A DNA stretch of 64,000 nt from Theristus sp. LFF4_11. Its lineage: Eukaryota > Nematoda > Chromadorea > Monhysterida > Xyalidae. The translations under genes and the position numbers were made by a program. The notes under the pieces are model-generated. The model saw only the letters and a program-made list of their open reading frames with translations. It did not search any database and was not told the DNA's origin. How positions within the stretch are numbered: position 1 is the stretch's first letter; every line of letters starts with the position of its first letter. Where the stretch lies: positions 55,568-119,567 of the forward strand of contig JASANC010002517.1 in NCBI GenBank assembly GCA_030248135.1. The letters are read 5' to 3'. This document shows, piece after piece, positions 32,639-47,779 of the stretch.

Positions 32639-35600
32639 TCACATTGCTTCGCCACTGGCCATCTCAGGCATCACATAGGTGATGTCGTCCCACGGATGCC
32701 GGTATAGACCTTGTTTCAGACGTTTCTGGTCCAGGTAGTGGCCTGAAAATGTACGTTTTTGTCCACGTTAAGATATTACACAACATAAGTAGACAAAGTC
32801 ATCGAATGATTCTTGTTTGAAGTCAGAAAAGGAAAACGTTGAGAACGCACCAATGAATCCCATGCTGCGTCCAAGGACGAACAATCCGTTCAATGCGCCG
32901 ATTTCGATGTATTCACTTGATTCTTCTCTGCAAACACGACAGAATGTTCAGACTGACTAACCATAAAAATTGTCATACGAGCTGTCTCTTTAACATAAAT
33001 GCGAAAAACAAAGGTTTACAGCGAAACACAAACTTTGTGAAGCTGCCACTTTCGCGCAGAATGTCGACAAAAATGACACCAATGGCTCCGTCAACGTTCA
33101 AAATCAGGTTCGGTTTCTGAAACAAGGCACACGTTTTTACAAAGAATAGAACAGTAAGACAATGAAAAAAGCTCAAAAATGAACCGAAACGCGTGAATAT
33201 TGAAAACAAGACTATCTGCGATACTTTTGTGGTCGTGATCTTCTCGACTTGCAGCGCGTACTCGAGCAGCGGCGTCGGCTGCGTGAACCGGGAGCGATCC
33301 AGTGCGAATTGCTTCAGTATTTCCACTCGCTTGTCCGGATTGTTCAGCTGAGAAAAAACAATTGAAAATCAACTGGGTTGGGGCAAAATGTTACTCGGAG
33401 TAGTTTTACTTTTCTGTATATGCACAACAGAATTGTAACAGATTTTACATGTGCCTTCCTTACCGAAAAACCATAGAAACCCAATGGGCAAATTAAAATT
33501 TTGATTTCGTAACCGACCGATTTCACGCGATGTCCAATGCCCATGATCAGTTTGCCATCTTTGCGCGATTTATTGACGAACTGCATTGGACTGAGGCCGG
33601 AGTCGTACGCGTCGGAGAACATGCGTGCTGCGCCGTCGAGGGCACCGCCGAAACGGTCACCCTGAAACCAGACAGACACTCGTGGTGGCATACATTCGAA
33701 TTTGGAGTAAGCGCTACGCTACCAATCAATCAGCGCGTCACACGTGCATTAGTGAATGAATGAGTGACTGTTGACTTCACGTTGACACACACAAATACTG
33801 TATTCGAAATTTAGTTGGTTGCGTTCAAATGCTGGGTGATGGTAAACGAAGGAACCAGCCAGCCAAAATGTGTCACTCGATTTCGCGTTACAAAAGTGTG
33901 TATTAAAAAAAAACTGACAATTGTGAGAAGTCCAGAAACAAGCGACGACACCAAGTCTTTGCCAGCACGTGCACAGACGATCGTGTTGTGTGCACCCGAG
34001 ACTGCTGGGCCGTGGTCGGCCGTTAGAATCAGGCACATCTCGATGAAGTGCTGTGCGTAGCGGGGCATTCTGTGGTTCGCGGTGGACATTAGGAAATGAA
34101 TGGAAACACGATTCATGGAACATTTGTGTTGAAAACTGACTGGGCCTGCTAAGACCAAACTGTAAATCACAGACAGCTCGCTGAATGGGTGAATAGCTTG
34201 CTTTCAAACTGGACTCACTGATTGGTGATTGGCTCAACCAGCTCAAATGCCAAAATGTATAAATCGCCAAAACTGTAAACAGTCAGACTCAGAACAAAAA
34301 GTGGATGAGTCTGTCTGACGAAATTGATCTTACTTAACCAAAAGCAAACCCTTCCGCCAGCACTAACTGTCGTTGGAACCAGAGCAGCGAGAGCACGCCG
34401 CCGACGCCCATGCCCGTTTCGAGCACCTTCGATATTGGTGTGCCAGCGTAGAGCAGCTCCTCGCCGCGTTCGTCCGTGATGGACGTCATGAAGGACGCCG
34501 GCTTGCGAATCAGACCAAGCTCCTGGGAGAAAACGTTCAGTTGAGTGATTGGGTGAACACAAGGTGAAAATGATTGCTGAAAAACTTATACACACTTACT
34601 AAAAAATACAAGCTTTCACAACACTGAATACAAGCGGGCTAGCAAAATGCGGTATCTTTCCAATTCCAAGTTTTCTCACCCTCGCCCAGGCGTAGTCCAT
34701 CGGCACGGCAGGCGGCGGCTTCTCCTCGCGCGCCTCGATCACGCCCTCGGCAACGAGATTCGAAAACACGTCGCTGCAAAAACAGCAGGTCGTAATTGTA
34801 CGCTGAATGGTTGAGTGATGTCCACGCGCTTTTGGTTCTCTACGACTCGCACTTGCAGACGTAGAAAAGAAGTTAGTTTCGATGTCAACAATAAGCAGAT
34901 TAGCTATCGATGCGCGCATTGAGTAGCACAGGCACAACTATATCAGATAACAATATGTTGCGACAAAGCTCGGCGTTCAGCAACAAACCGAACTTGACAA
35001 ACTTGGCTGTGCACGTGTTCAGCTGCCATCTGCCATGTCGAAACTCCAAAACTCAACCGCGAGTCACCAAAAACAACCACAACGAACCTGATGGCCACGC
35101 CGAGATCATTGAACGACGGCGGCACGATGGCGCCGGCCTGCTTCAGCGCCGCGTTCTTGTTGGCAGCGGTCTCCTGTGCGGCGTGCGCGCTGGCGCCCGC
35201 GTGTCCGAACTGCACCTCGGAGGCGATGTGGTCGGCGCAGGTGCCGATGCACCACGCCACCAGCGGCTTCGTGATCTCGCCCTGCTGCAGCGCGCTCACC
35301 ACTTCGTACTCCAGTTGACCGCCGACCTTAGGGAAATGAGAGTGGTGTTTGGCACTGTTGTTCGTAGAATCGGAAACGGGGTTGTCGAGGTGTATTTCGA
35401 GGTCATCATAGTCCGTCCATGATACAGTGTGGTGAACCATGCATGGCAGGTTGCTGTAGCGGGGTCCCGATTTGCGGCAGCGGTCCGTTCACCACACCAG
35501 CGCACACGTATACACAACACTAACAAACAGTGAATACACCGAAACCAAACGACAAAAACAGCAAACAACAAATTCCATTCAAAGCGACCGAGCCACCCAA

Positions 35601-38600
35601 CCTCTCCGAGCATCACAATCATCTTGACGCGATCGTCATTCTGGTATCGTCTGATGTGATCGATGTAGACACTGCCCGGGTAGCGGTCACCGCCGATGGC
35701 GACGCCCTCAAAGACGCCGTCCGTGTGTCGGTTGATGATGTTGTTCAGCTCGTTAGACATGCCGCCGCTGCGAGACACGTACGCAACGCTGCAAATGGAG
35801 CAAATGGCTGATTGGCTGGTAAGGCAGAAAACGCAACAAGCTGATTGGTCACACTAGAGACAGTCAATCAGTTTGGTAAAAGTAAAAAAGTGCGACTTAT
35901 CAGGCTAGTGTCAATGAGTCACTCATGAATCTCATGATCAACACAAACCCACCCAACACACAGTAAAATTTCAACTTAGATGTGCAGTTTCACGAAGTTT
36001 CACGTTCAGTAAGAAGTAAAAGTCTCATGCATGTGAACATCTTCATGGCCGTATTCTTCTCTCTGGCTCACCTGCCCGGTCGGTACAACTTCGACGCGAG
36101 TATGTTGTCCATCATGCCACCAGTGTTGCCAATCTTGAAGCAGCCAGGTTTGATGCCACCGACCGTTGCCGGCCCGATCACGACCACATTCTTCTCATGC
36201 GCCAGTTTGATCAGTTTACGCGTTTGATTCTCCGGTACACCCTCGGCGATGATGGCGATCACGCGGATCTGAAAGTTGGCACTTGCATGAGAGGCGGAGA
36301 CTAGCACTTCGAACTGCGGCAGGCTTGGCATTGGCTGCATTGGTTGTAAATGAGTGTGCCGCGTGGTGATTGGGAGAAACATATTGCAGGAATTGTAATT
36401 GAAGTTTGCTCGTTTGACCATTGTTATTGTGGTCTCTCCCAACCCCAACGTGTAAAAAGGTCTGCACCAACAAAAAGAAATTGAGAAACCAACCTGTGGG
36501 AATTGCAACGCTTCAACGGTTGTCTCGAACACGGAGCGCATCGACGCGAAACTAACAAGCACCGAGGCTTCTGGGTGTTTGCGCATCGCATCCGCCATGT
36601 TTTTGTAGGCTGAATTGAAAAAAAGGAACACAATAAAAGTGAGGCAACGTGACAACCAACAATGCAACCAACCAATCAGCATGTTGCTAGAGCTGCAAAG
36701 CTTCACTTTCAGAAAATGACAGGTTTCCATTGTTTTCCGACCAAACACCAAAGGCACAATGTTTTTAGACAACAACAAGCGCAAATAAGTCAACTACAAA
36801 GCGCATGCCATACCGGACATCAGTATCTCCTTGTGCCCAAAGTAGTATTTCTGTTTGTGGTCGCCAGCGAGCGGATACGTCGACGCAACGACGGACGGAC
36901 TTTTGCGGCCGCACACGTAGTCGAAGTCGAGCATGCCTTGGATCGCTTTCAACTGCAGGCCCCAGACGATCGCCTGAAAACACAAGGGGGCGTTGAGATT
37001 GGAGGTTATTTGACTGATTACGTTGAACACGTGAAATTGAGAACAAGGTTGAGGTTTGGCTGAGATCGCTGATGTTTTTTGGTGTACCCCGGACAGAACG
37101 GGTCTGAAGAAGCCGTCGCCCGTCTCGTGGCTAGGGTATTGGCACAAGAGACCAAACCGTCCGCTCATTTCTAGATTAAACAACCGCAGTTTGGTAAATG
37201 ATTTGACCACTCAAGAAACTCGAGCATGACGAAGAGCACAAGTGATCCAATTTCATCATTGAACAACCCTGAAAAACCAGAAACCGTCCCCCACCAACTT
37301 TCGTGTGCGAATCAAAGAGCGTGCTAACAGCGGCGGCCGACTGCTCAGCCCCGGCAACGACAGAAGCGTTGGCCACGTTCGTGCGAGACGCGGCACGCGA
37401 AATCGTTGGGGTCGCCTGCGACAAAAAGAACAAGTAGGTCAAACAAGTTTGGACGATCAGCAATCGTTCAGGCGACACACAGGAGAAATTGTTGCATTGT
37501 TGTTTTCAGCTTCAAAGTTTCATGGTCATACGTATGATCACAAGTGACATTCTCATGCAACTTGGTGTCACAACATCGGAAATAAAAGAACGCAATGTAC
37601 AGAAGCAGAGCACAGCACAACAAAAAAGAAGAGAAGAAAAACCAACATTCAAGCCCTTACCAGGCCACCTTTGCCAGCCTGAAAAAAGTACTGACTGGAT
37701 GAGTGAAACAGCCTTGATAAATCTTTCCTTAGTATAAATAAATAAGCATTGCCTTAGTACGGATTAGTTAGGGTCACGGTATTGCAGTTAGTATTTTTTG
37801 TTCATTAGGCTGTTGAGCTTGTGCTTAGTCAAAATCGAGGCACTGCACTGCACCCAATTGAGACCTGATTGGCAGCATTGGTGAGTTTGCGCTTTTTCTT
37901 TGGCGGTTCTTCCCGTTTGTTGTTGAGAAAGTCATTTCCCGCCCACAATGCGATGGCCGATGGGCACTGATTTTAATACGGGACTCACCATTTTTCTAAT
38001 TTTAGAATTCTGTAAGCTTTTCGTTCTATGTTTTAAACGGTCCACAGAAAATGCGCGTTATAATCATTTCGAAACGGAATAAAATGATTGGAAAATGGAA
38101 ATATATTATTTCATGTTCGTCGCATCTCGCATGCTACCTATCCTGCGACATGGCACTTTACGCAACAAGCACCAACACCACGATTCAGTTGTGATCCAAA
38201 TTTTCCAGTCACCAATCACCCCCCCCCCAAACGAACTAACCGCATAATCAGCAGTGTTTGCGAGCAGGAACTGCGTCGTGATCTCCTCGCGTTGCGGCAC
38301 CTCGGGCAGTGCGGAACGGCCGAGGGCGGAGCCGACGACTGCGGTCATGTGCGTCTCAGGGCCGAACACGTGGATGGGGAGGCCAAGCGACGTTCCTGTG
38401 CACGGGGGTAGGGGGGTATGAGAAAAGTCTTGGGGGATATATAATTGATAAGGTCACCCCTCTTCCACAGTTGTTCAACGCAAAACCCACCGATTTCCTT
38501 CATTGTTCTCAGTCCCTCCTGGTAGTTCGGCCCGCCACGCCGCACGTAGACGACGACTTTGTGCGTGATCAGTTTCAGTTTGAATTCTTCAAGAGCTGCG

Positions 38601-41334
38601 ACGATGCCCTAAAACGGTAAAAACAAAATCAAGGTCGTAAAATTGGATCATGTAAAAACTCCGGTAAAAGAAAGGGTCTTTTGGTATACCGATTTTGGTA
38701 CACACGGATTTGAAAAGTTTCAACAGCTCTAGGGTGAACATTGATGGAAGAACGTTTGACTGGTCTAATCGTAAGATTGTAGTCTGGTCTAACTCGTATG
38801 AATTAGCTGCGCCATGATTGTGCAGCAAATCAGCCCGCACCTCTTAGTTTGAACAACACCAACAAAAAAAATGACCTTGAATGTTTTTGCGACGTTGGTG
38901 AAATTGGCGATCGATCCGCCGATGATGAGCACTTTGCCGTGCGGGTGCGGCATGCCCTCGGTCATGATCGACAGGATCGTCTTCGCGTACTCGAAGGTCT
39001 GTGTCTCGCTCGGGTTACCGGAGTACTCGCCGTAGTTCGCAAGCTCCTCAGCACCGCCCATGTCGCACACTGTGTCACTGAAAGAGAAGAGGAAAAACTG
39101 GGGAAAACAAACATTGATAGGTTCAAAGGTTACTCTGATCGAGGTAGTGCACTCTACAGCACAGTAATGTGCCAACGTCACAAACACACACACGGACGCC
39201 CATGTTCCTGTGATATCCGTTGTATGCACAAAGTGCACTCTTTTCAGACAAGGACTTTACAGTGCGTGACGACGAAACTGTTTCAGAAATGAGTCAGGAA
39301 CTTGTCGATACTAAAGCATACAATTTACGTCAAAAAGTTTCAAAGAAAACTTTGAAATGAAAATCAGATCAGAAATAAAATGAACAAACCTGAAAATCAC
39401 GGACGCGCCGCCGCCAGCGACCATCGTCCACACTCGACCGGATCGATTCAAAATGGTCAACTTCAGCGATGCACCGGTCTTCGCGTCCAAGTCACTGATG
39501 TATTCTTCCTGGAAAATGAATATTTTGAAAAAAGCGTGATAACATCAGAAGAAAATGAATTGTGTACGTGTCCAACAAAACGTCCCACTCCGCACCTATT
39601 TTCATCATCAGAACTGGGGAGGGCTTACAACGGCGAGAGGGAGCCTGCAGAGTTTCAACGTTGTAGTCCTCCAACAGCAAATTATGGGCAATCAGGTTGA
39701 CTGTTTTTTATTCGGCTCACTAATTGGTCGTGCCAAAGCTCAATGCAGCCAATCAGCTGCGCGAATGCACAAGCACAACAGTTTGAGTGCATGGTGAACG
39801 TACACCTTACCTATGAACACCGACTGCAGCAGCTCACCTCCTTCGTGAGATCGCGTCCGAAAGGCGGTGGAAACTCGACTTTGGCGCCGCTGCGATCACG
39901 CCATCGCTCCGAGCAAATGAAATTCGCCGTCTCATCGAGCTTAGCGGCCAGATCGAGCAAGTAAATTTGATCGTCCTTTAGAACTGCAAAGCCGTCAAGA
40001 GTTTCTTTAACTTTCTGAGAACGATGATAACAGAAAGACCGAATCAATCACTCACTCACCGAACGGATTAATTTCAAGGTAAGTGAAATACAGCTCTTTG
40101 TAGACGCGGTACAAATCGGAGATGAATGAAGCGAGCAATCTGCATGACAAGAAAGGAAGTCAGAATAATCAGAATTCAAAAATAAGCAAATCCCACCAAT
40201 AATGAGCACAATCGTTTCAGAAGCGAAGTGGACTAACGTTCGTTTTGACGAGTCCACTGAACTGAGCAGCTGCTTCGTGATTTCTTGTTCGCTGGGCGCC
40301 ATTTTGTTATCATCCATGTCAACCTCAACGAACAGTCGATTGGCCTGCAGAAATATTGTTGTTGCGAAAAAAACTGACGTTCAGTCAGCTTTACATTTGA
40401 ATTTGACTATCGGACGACCAATAACTTCGTCGTGAAAACTGTCTACCCATCCTTCAATTTTTTCAAAAACTGTGAAAACTGGAAATTGCCAGAACGAACG
40501 ACACAACAAATGAACGGCAATGAGATCGAACAACAACGACAATGTCAACCTTCTTTCCTTTGCAAACAAAAATTCCTCCAATACCTTGGCATCGACATCG
40601 CCAATGTTGACGCCGCCCTCGTGGTGGAACAGAATCACGTCGCGCTCCCGTTCGCTGTAGATGGCCAGGTAAAGTTCGGCATTCTATATTTTTTTGCAAA
40701 GCAGTTTTGAGCGACGACGAATTGACCAGAACTAAGCAAACGTCACAAAGTACAAATGAAAATATGAAATGAACTCCATTGAAGCAAAAAATCTAACCGA
40801 ATCAAACTCGATAAACGGCTCGATGATGAACGATCGAAGATGACCGGTTGTGTTGCCGATCTGCAAGACGATTTTTTTCGTATATGAATGGTTTTGAAAA
40901 AAAATCACTTTAAAAATGCTATGAAAACAACGGGAAACAAACGCTTCACCGTCATTTCGCGATTTCGATTCTGCGCAAACCATTGTTTGATCTCAGATTC
41001 GGATCCAATCTTCACGAGTCCAAGTTTACCGCGCCGTTTGATCAGCTGATCCGGCTTGATGACCACTTTCTGAAACAGAATGAAAACAAACAATGTCAAT
41101 TTACAAACTACAAAAACACAAAAAAACTCAATTTTCTAAGTAACTCTGAAATGGTTGTTGTCCTTACAATTTTCTAACCTTCGCCTGCGAAATCCACGGA
41201 TGTTTTGCGATGGCATCTTCAATTTTGTCGCCTCTCCCGATGAACGCCGGCTCCGAGCGAACGACATTTGGACATTTCAAATTCTGATACAGCAGTTCCT
41301 TTCCGAAATGCTCGTAAATCGCCTTTGCCGACAT
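32639..41334 (-). CDS. acly: ATP-citrate lyase
   Basis: About 25 exons (minus). The start [17 protein letters not shown] at 41334 matches human ACLY, and the end is [19 protein letters not shown] ... MASGEAM (32742-32639). In order: [52 protein letters not shown] and [11 protein letters not shown] (citrate-binding, CoA-ligase N-half); a linker; [51 protein letters not shown] with the phospho-accepting His; and the citrate-synthase-like C-half ([24 protein letters not shown]). Reaction: citrate + CoA + ATP to acetyl-CoA, oxaloacetate, ADP and phosphate, feeding lipid synthesis and histone acetylation. The linker contains exon 37966-37865 with [10 protein letters not shown], an 18-nt microexon (37678-37661, AGKGGL), and TISRAASRT, which resembles the human Ser455 phosphosite context. 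Several donors are GTTGG. Confidence 0.97.
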
Positions 41335-41467
41335 TTTATCACCTCAGATTACCTTGATTGATGAAGTTTTTCGATGTTTTACAGAAAGAAGGCAATTTGT
41401 GACACTGACGAGTGTAGTTGAATTAAAAACGAGAGTCTCATCTCAAGAAGCTTGTGGAAAAAATAAT
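41335..41467. promoter_or_regulatory. short promoter/5' UTR space of ATP-citrate lyase
   Basis: Only 133 bp separate the ACLY start codon from the edge of the hAT nest at 41468. Any ACLY promoter element further upstream must lie in transposon sequence or beyond it. No TATA box was identified. Confidence 0.35.
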
Positions 41468-42066
41468 CAGTAGCGAAACCGGCACCTCGGGTGAGGGGGG
41501 GGTGTTTGCCTAATTTTAGAGGGGGGGGGTCAGGTGCCTTCTAGGTGAGGGGGGGTGCACGGGCAGCAAATTTTCCTGAGGGGGGGTGCACTGGCAGAAA
41601 AATTTTGTGAGGGGGGGGGGTGCACGGGATCGCACGGGTAATACCAAATTTTTGCCTTAGAAAAACACAGAAATTCTTGTAAAATACAGAATATTTTGTG
41701 CAAACAAGCTGCTTGTTTGGTTAGAAACAACAAAATATAAGCAGGGACAGACAAAAACGTCAAGAAAAATGCAAAAATTACGGTATTTTTGGAAAAAATT
41801 GAGAAGAGATTGACCACCGTGAGGGGGGGGGTGCGATCCCGTGTTTTCTCGCGGAGGGGGGTGGGGGGGAGTCTGGTACCCGTGTCGAGGTAAAGGGGGG
41901 AGGGGGGGTACACGGGTATCTGCCCGTGCACGGGCAGGATTTTCGCGTAAAACTACAAAGCTAAACCGGAGCTGGAGCTGATCCCTGATCCCAATGTTTC
42001 ACCCCTTCAACAAAGAGGATTAGGTTTAGGATTAGGAACCTACAACGACTTCATTAGGATTAGGAT

Positions 42067-43719
42067 CAGTACCGAAGGCGAAAGCAAATTTTCGAGGGGG
42101 GGGGGTGTCGTCACGTGGGGGGGGGGGGGGGGGGTGCCGAAAATTTTTCAGTGGGGGGGGGGGGTGTCAGTCATAGTACAGTGACACCCCCCCAGGCGTG
42201 GGCCATGGGGGGGTGCACTATTGCAGAAAATTTTCTGGGGGGGGGGTGCACACCTAGGGTTAGGGGAAAAAAAAATCCGGATTTTTTTTTTAAATTAAAA
42301 AAAAAAATTTTTTTAAAAAAAAATTTTTTTTTACAAGTTAGGTTTGTTCGAAGCGTCTCGTCGAGCTGAGTTCATCTAGACTATTTTCAGAACGATCCGG
42401 AAAACTATAAGAGCGAAAATCGTGTTTTATTGAAATTATGTCCATTTCATAGAGGGAAAGTTGCATTTTCAACAGTAAAACAGGACAATTTTCGACGTGT
42501 ACTTGAATATTGAACCGTTCTTAGTTGTTCCTCTTTAGAAAATTACCAAAATTTGACTGTGTTCAAAAATTCCTGTTTGCTGTAGCTAAGTCGGCAACCC
42601 CTGTCGACCCGGTCGCCCCCCCCCCCCCCAAGACACTTACTTTCAGGTTCAACCAGCTATGCTATCTGCCACATGGCGAGAGCCCACTCTTCAAATCATC
42701 GTATCGAAAACACGTACCATGATTTCGCGATCACGTTGCGGGCAACTGACAGACGCAAGTTTAACACGTTAGTTTAGCTCAGCACGCAAGTTTTAACATG
42801 TGGCCATGTTATCGGGTATCTGAAAAACGGTCGTGTGATGTGGTATTAACCAACATCTCCGCTCCAATTGTTTAACAATATATCGCACAACTCCATTGTA
42901 GACCTATAACATACGCCAATCAACAAAATATCATGTTCATCTCATGGCCTACCACCGACTGAAAAAACATGTTCTAAGTTGCAAGAAAACGATTTCTGAA
43001 ACGATATTTCAATTCAGTTAAGTCATTTCAACGCTAAAAATTGACTCTAGAAGTCATCCAAATCGAAAAACATGGAGTACGTCGGTCAAAATGACCAAAT
43101 AATGACATGTACCTAAGCACACAAAGAAGTTGGGAAGAAAATTTGGTTTGAACTTTCAAAAAATTATGCCATAAATCGAATTTTCAGAGCAAAGTAGAAG
43201 AAAAATTTTTCAAATTTTTTTTTTAAGTTTGAAAAAAAAATCCAAATTTTTTTTTAAAAAAAAAACGAAAAAAAAAATAAAAAAAAAATTTTTTTTCAAA
43301 GCCCCTAACCCTATGCACACCCCCCACCCCACCCATGAGATTTTTTCGCTTAAATTTTGAAGGAAAAACGCTAAATTTTGCTGCAGAATCTTTGAAATTA
43401 CAATGAAGAATGTCAAGTTATCATATATTTAGCTTATATTATGGACTTTAAAGACAAAAAATCATGATTTTTGAGCAAAAATTCATGATTTTTGGGTGGT
43501 CCGAGAAAATTTTTGGGGGGTGTCACTGTTACTTAGGTCCATCTAGGGGGGGGGGGGGGGGGGGGTGTCCAGCAAATTTCGAGGGGGGGGTGTGGATGGT
43601 CCAGTGTCAGGTTTTGGGGGGTGGGTGTCGCGTGACCCCCCCCCCCCCCCCCCCGCGGAGGTCTCGGGTGCTCTGGGGGGGGGGTGTACCCCCCCCACCC
43701 CCCCTCGTCTTCGGTACTG
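42067..43719 (+). mobile_element. hAT-type element family III, copy 1 (nested)
   Basis: Termini CAGTACCGAAGGCGA (42067) and TCTTCGGTACTG (ending 43719), flanked by perfect duplications ATTAGGAT (42059-42066 and 43720-43727). The uninterrupted target (ATTAGGATTAGGATTGGGC) is present near 56255 in the second family II copy, confirming the insertion. It contains a family I copy. Confidence 0.93.
42255..43313 (+). mobile_element. hAT-type MITE family I, copy 3 (innermost)
   Basis: TAGGGTTAGGGG to CCCCTAACCCTA, 1059 bp, flanked by perfect duplications TGCACACC (42247-42254 and 43314-43321). The empty site GGGTGCACACCCCCCACCCC is present near 53645 in the second family III copy. Confidence 0.95.
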
Positions 43720-43901
43720 ATTAGGATTGGGCTTAGGATTAGGAACCTACAACGACTTCAATGAAACCGAACTAAACAAAACAGACTGTAAACTTGGCTT
43801 TGGTTTAGTAATGTAGGCAAAGGGGATTTTCGGCTGAGGGGGGGGGGGGTGGAGTGTGGACCCCCCCCCCACCCCCCCGCACTTTCGCTACTGAAAATAA
43901 T

Positions 43902-45420
43902 GTTCACGTATGTTTTGTCTGCACAAAAACGGCATTGTGGTGATGTGTGAAATGAAAAATGAACAAAAATGCTGTTGTTTTTATAAACAAAAAAAAATAA
44001 GTTATAAGAAGTTTATACGGTAAATAGCACACAAGTTAACGCGCCTTTTAAATTTAAATTAAATTTTAAAAATCCTCATGCGTATGCCTGCCATGCACGA
44101 TGCAGTGGCAGCGTTTTCGCCTGGCTGTCCACTGAGGTTAACTGAGCTCGAGGGCTCGAATTCGAAGTGGATAAAAAATAACAATAACGTGGCATCAAAA
44201 AATGGATTATTGTGCATTCGAGGGTGGTGAATTTTATGGTGACAAATATTTTTAAAACTGTTGCATATGATGTTGCCAATTTAGTTCAAAAACATCATCA
44301 TAAAAGTTAAAAGTAACATGTTTTAACGTTATACGTCGTCATATCATTGAAGTAAATGATCAAATAATACTTTTTCACTGTTTTGCATGCCATAGAATTC
44401 CAACTGTTGATCAGTATCAGCAAGAAAACCATGCGAAACAACTTTTTGCTGAACTCGATGCATGATTGGCTTGGTATGTTGGTACATGCACATGGCACGC
44501 CAATGTGAGACGCGACAGGCATGCAAAACACACTCGACAAGGCCAAATTGTTGGCAAGAAACGGAAAAGAAGAAGAAGAAAAAGAAGAAGAAACTCTTTA
44601 TTTGCATGAATCCTTTTCCCTTGCGCCGAAAAAATATCGACTTGTCTTCAATTCAAACCCATCAGAAGCAGGCAGAAAAAAGCATTTTCGCCATTTGCAT
44701 TGTATCATTTTAGCATCGAAACGGAGAATGCTCAAAATGTTCTCAAAATGCGCCAGCCTGCATTGAATTGAGTTTCTTCAACTGGTTACGCAAGAGAGGA
44801 AAGAGGAAAAACGCTGTTATCGGAAACTGCGTGTGCGGTGCTGGTGTGACTGGCCTGCTGGCTCACTCGCACGGGAAAGCTGCTCTGCTTTCGGCATTTT
44901 TTTTGGCTGCATCTGGAAAATCGAACCAGAGAAACTGGTGGGTGGCAAGGCGACCACCAGTTTTGAACCAGAAAATGGTGCAATGTTGCGAAAGTGTTTT
45001 CGGTCGTTTTGCGTGATGTTTTCGACGGCAAGCGAAAAATAAGATACGCAAAAGAATGTTTCGTAAAAGATACGCAGTTCTTTGGGGCTGAAATCTTGGA
45101 TCGGATTTATAAAAGGAAAAATTCAGAAAATTCAGGTTGGCAACAAGCTCAAATGAATATTTGTTGGAAGAGACCATAATTGGATGGCGGTGAATTGTGA
45201 GAGTGCATGCATCACAATGTTGCGTCTCACGAACGGTCACCAATGTTGCCCTGACTCATAGCGCAACAAACCCAAAAAACCCAGTCGGTTTATGACATTC
45301 CATCTTTTCAATTAAAGAAACGTATTTCATTAAAAAAAACTTGATTGCAAATCCTTCGAATCTTTAGAAACGTCGCTTGTCGATTATATCACTTGTCGCG
45401 ACAGTTACAGTATCACCGAA
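43902..45420. other. intergenic, nothing recognised
   Basis: Between the transposon nest and the 3' end of actin. It includes a purine run (AAGAAGAAGAAAAAG, around 44570-44590). Candidate ORFs are short and lack family resemblance or splice support. Confidence 0.45.

Positions 45421-47779
<2,359 letters not shown>

Larger units (their letters stand above)
41468..43893 (+). mobile_element. hAT-type element family II, copy 1 (outermost of a nest)
   Basis: Termini CAGTAGCGAAA (41468) and TTTCGCTACTG (ending 43893) are inverted repeats. Perfect 8-bp target duplication AAAATAAT lies at 41460-41467 and 43894-43901. The interior has G-tract blocks joined by words like GTGCACGGG and AAATTTTC, and TTAGGATTAGG stretches. 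No transposase ORF, so non-autonomous. It contains the family III insertion at 42067-43719. Confidence 0.92.
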
